A stretch of DNA of 7,247 nt from Chitinophagales bacterium (lineage in GTDB: Bacteria; Bacteroidota; Bacteroidia; Chitinophagales; UBA10324), in NCBI GenBank assembly GCA_013695775.1, contig JACCZV010000001.1, positions 1 through 7,247 of the forward strand, in the 5' to 3' direction. Under the pieces are notes generated by a model. That model worked only from the letters and a program-made list of their open reading frames with translations, searched no databases and was not told where the DNA came from. Below are positions 6,911 through 7,247 of the stretch, piece by piece (position 1 is the stretch's first letter; each line of letters opens with the position of its first letter). Made by a program: the position numbers and the translations under genes.

Positions 6911-6947
6911 ACTACGATTATAATTTAGTCTATTGTACTACGATAAT
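6911..6947. repeat. Direct repeat ACTACGAT upstream of the delta-60 gene
   Basis: ACTACGATTAT (6911-6921) and ACTACGATAAT (6937-6947) share 10 of 11 bases, with a perfect octamer core, 26 bp apart. The near copy lies 23 bp from the - strand ATG, where a promoter or operator would be expected. No clear TAnnTTTG box was found on the - strand; the closest is TAGTTTTA, overlapping the near copy. The regulatory role is inferred from position only. Confidence 0.4.
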
Positions 6948-7171
6948 CAACTTGGAACGGAAAAGTCATTTAATTCTTGAAGCAAGTCGCACATGTAAAC
7001 TCCACTTGGTAAGTCAACAGTGTTAACAAAATGATAGGTGTAAACATGCCTGAAATGGGATTAGAGTTCGCTCTGCCACATCAGATATTCTAATACTGGT
7101 ACATCACATGTAAATATAACCTTAGTCATGTTACTGTAAAACCTACAGCAGAGTATCATACATACATCATT

Positions 7172-7198
7172 TTGACAGTATCCATCCGTTGTTATAAG
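7172..7198 (+). promoter_or_regulatory. Weak promoter-like pair before the possible gene at 7228
   Basis: TTGACA (7172-7177) is followed after 15 nt by TATAAG (7193-7198), resembling a sigma-70 type pair with a short spacer. It does not match the Bacteroidota TAnnTTTG box, which lowers its value in this host. It lies 29 bp upstream of the ATG at 7228. Confidence 0.2.
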
Positions 7199-7227
7199 GT
7201 ATTCTTTCTACTTCAACTTATTGAACA

Positions 7228-7247
7228 ATGAAAACGAAAAATCAAAT
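7228..7247 (+). CDS. Possible start of a gene running off the window
   Basis: An ATG at 7228 opens a frame reading MKTKNQ to the window end, with an in-frame stop immediately upstream (7222-7224). The Lys-rich start, the AT-rich leader without Shine-Dalgarno and the position at the end of a long non-coding gap are all typical of a gene start here. Only six codons are visible, so no product can be named. A TTCAA / TTGAA inverted repeat (7212-7225) lies just before the ATG. Confidence 0.3.

Larger units (their letters stand above)
6888..7227. other. Non-coding region between divergent gene starts
   Basis: This 340-bp stretch has stops in all six frames; its longest ATG frame that I noticed is 20 codons (7031-7093, +), with no coding character. 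It should hold the promoter of the delta-60 gene (-) and, if real, that of the gene beginning at 7228 (+). Visible items are the ACTACGAT repeats near 6911-6947 and a perfect 10-bp direct repeat CACATGTAAA at 6990-6999 and 7105-7114. There is also a small inverted repeat CTGTA / TACAG (7134-7148). No tRNA, transposase remnant or recognisable riboswitch was seen. Confidence 0.6.

Noticed and set aside
7031..7093. 20-codon frame MIGVNMPEM... in the terminal gap
   Set aside because: It is too short, without a ribosome site, family resemblance or codon signal to support a real peptide.
1..7247. CRISPR array, insertion sequence, phage or defence system
   Set aside because: No regularly spaced DNA repeats, transposase or integrase motifs, terminal inverted repeats or defence-type domains were seen; the genes are housekeeping plus one T9SS cargo protein.

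Overview
The window looks like chromosomal DNA of a member of the Bacteroidota, probably an environmental Cytophagia, Chitinophagia or Sphingobacteriia relative. Four signs support this. The HtpG sequence is of the Bacteroidota type. There is a bacillithiol-pathway BshC. A large secreted protein ends in a type IX secretion sorting domain, which is essentially confined to this phylum. The genes lack Shine-Dalgarno sequences and have AT-rich leaders, and one has a TTG / TAnnTTTG promoter. Species cannot be named from the sequence alone.

Layout. Positions 1-1284 (+) hold the 3' two-thirds of htpG (Hsp90 chaperone), cut by the window edge. An 83-bp gap with a GTGCAC-based inverted repeat and a Bacteroidota-type promoter leads to bshC at 1368-2969 (+), the putative cysteine-adding enzyme of bacillithiol synthesis. 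After 50 bp comes a cation diffusion facilitator (CDF) metal exporter at 3020-3889 (+). A 256-bp intergenic stretch with small repeats and hairpins separates it from a convergent 913-residue gene at 4146-6887 (-). That gene encodes a secreted delta-60 (DUF5122 beta-propeller) repeat protein with a signal peptide, 14 repeat units and a T9SS type A C-terminal domain. The last 360 bp is non-coding apart from a possible gene start (+) at 7228.

How the genes fit together. htpG (protein folding), bshC (low-molecular-weight thiol) and the CDF exporter (divalent metal) all point to proteotoxic, thiol and metal stress. bshC and the CDF gene are close enough to be co-transcribed. Bacillithiol is known to buffer zinc in Bacillus, so this pairing has a plausible, unproven logic. 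The convergent delta-60 gene is an independent cell-surface or secreted unit.

No new multi-gene system is evident. The points most worth a second look are the bshC promoter that would give a leaderless mRNA, the E-x3-D variant of the transmembrane metal site in the CDF protein, the 14-unit (2 x 7) propeller architecture, and a repeated octamer just upstream of the secreted-protein gene.
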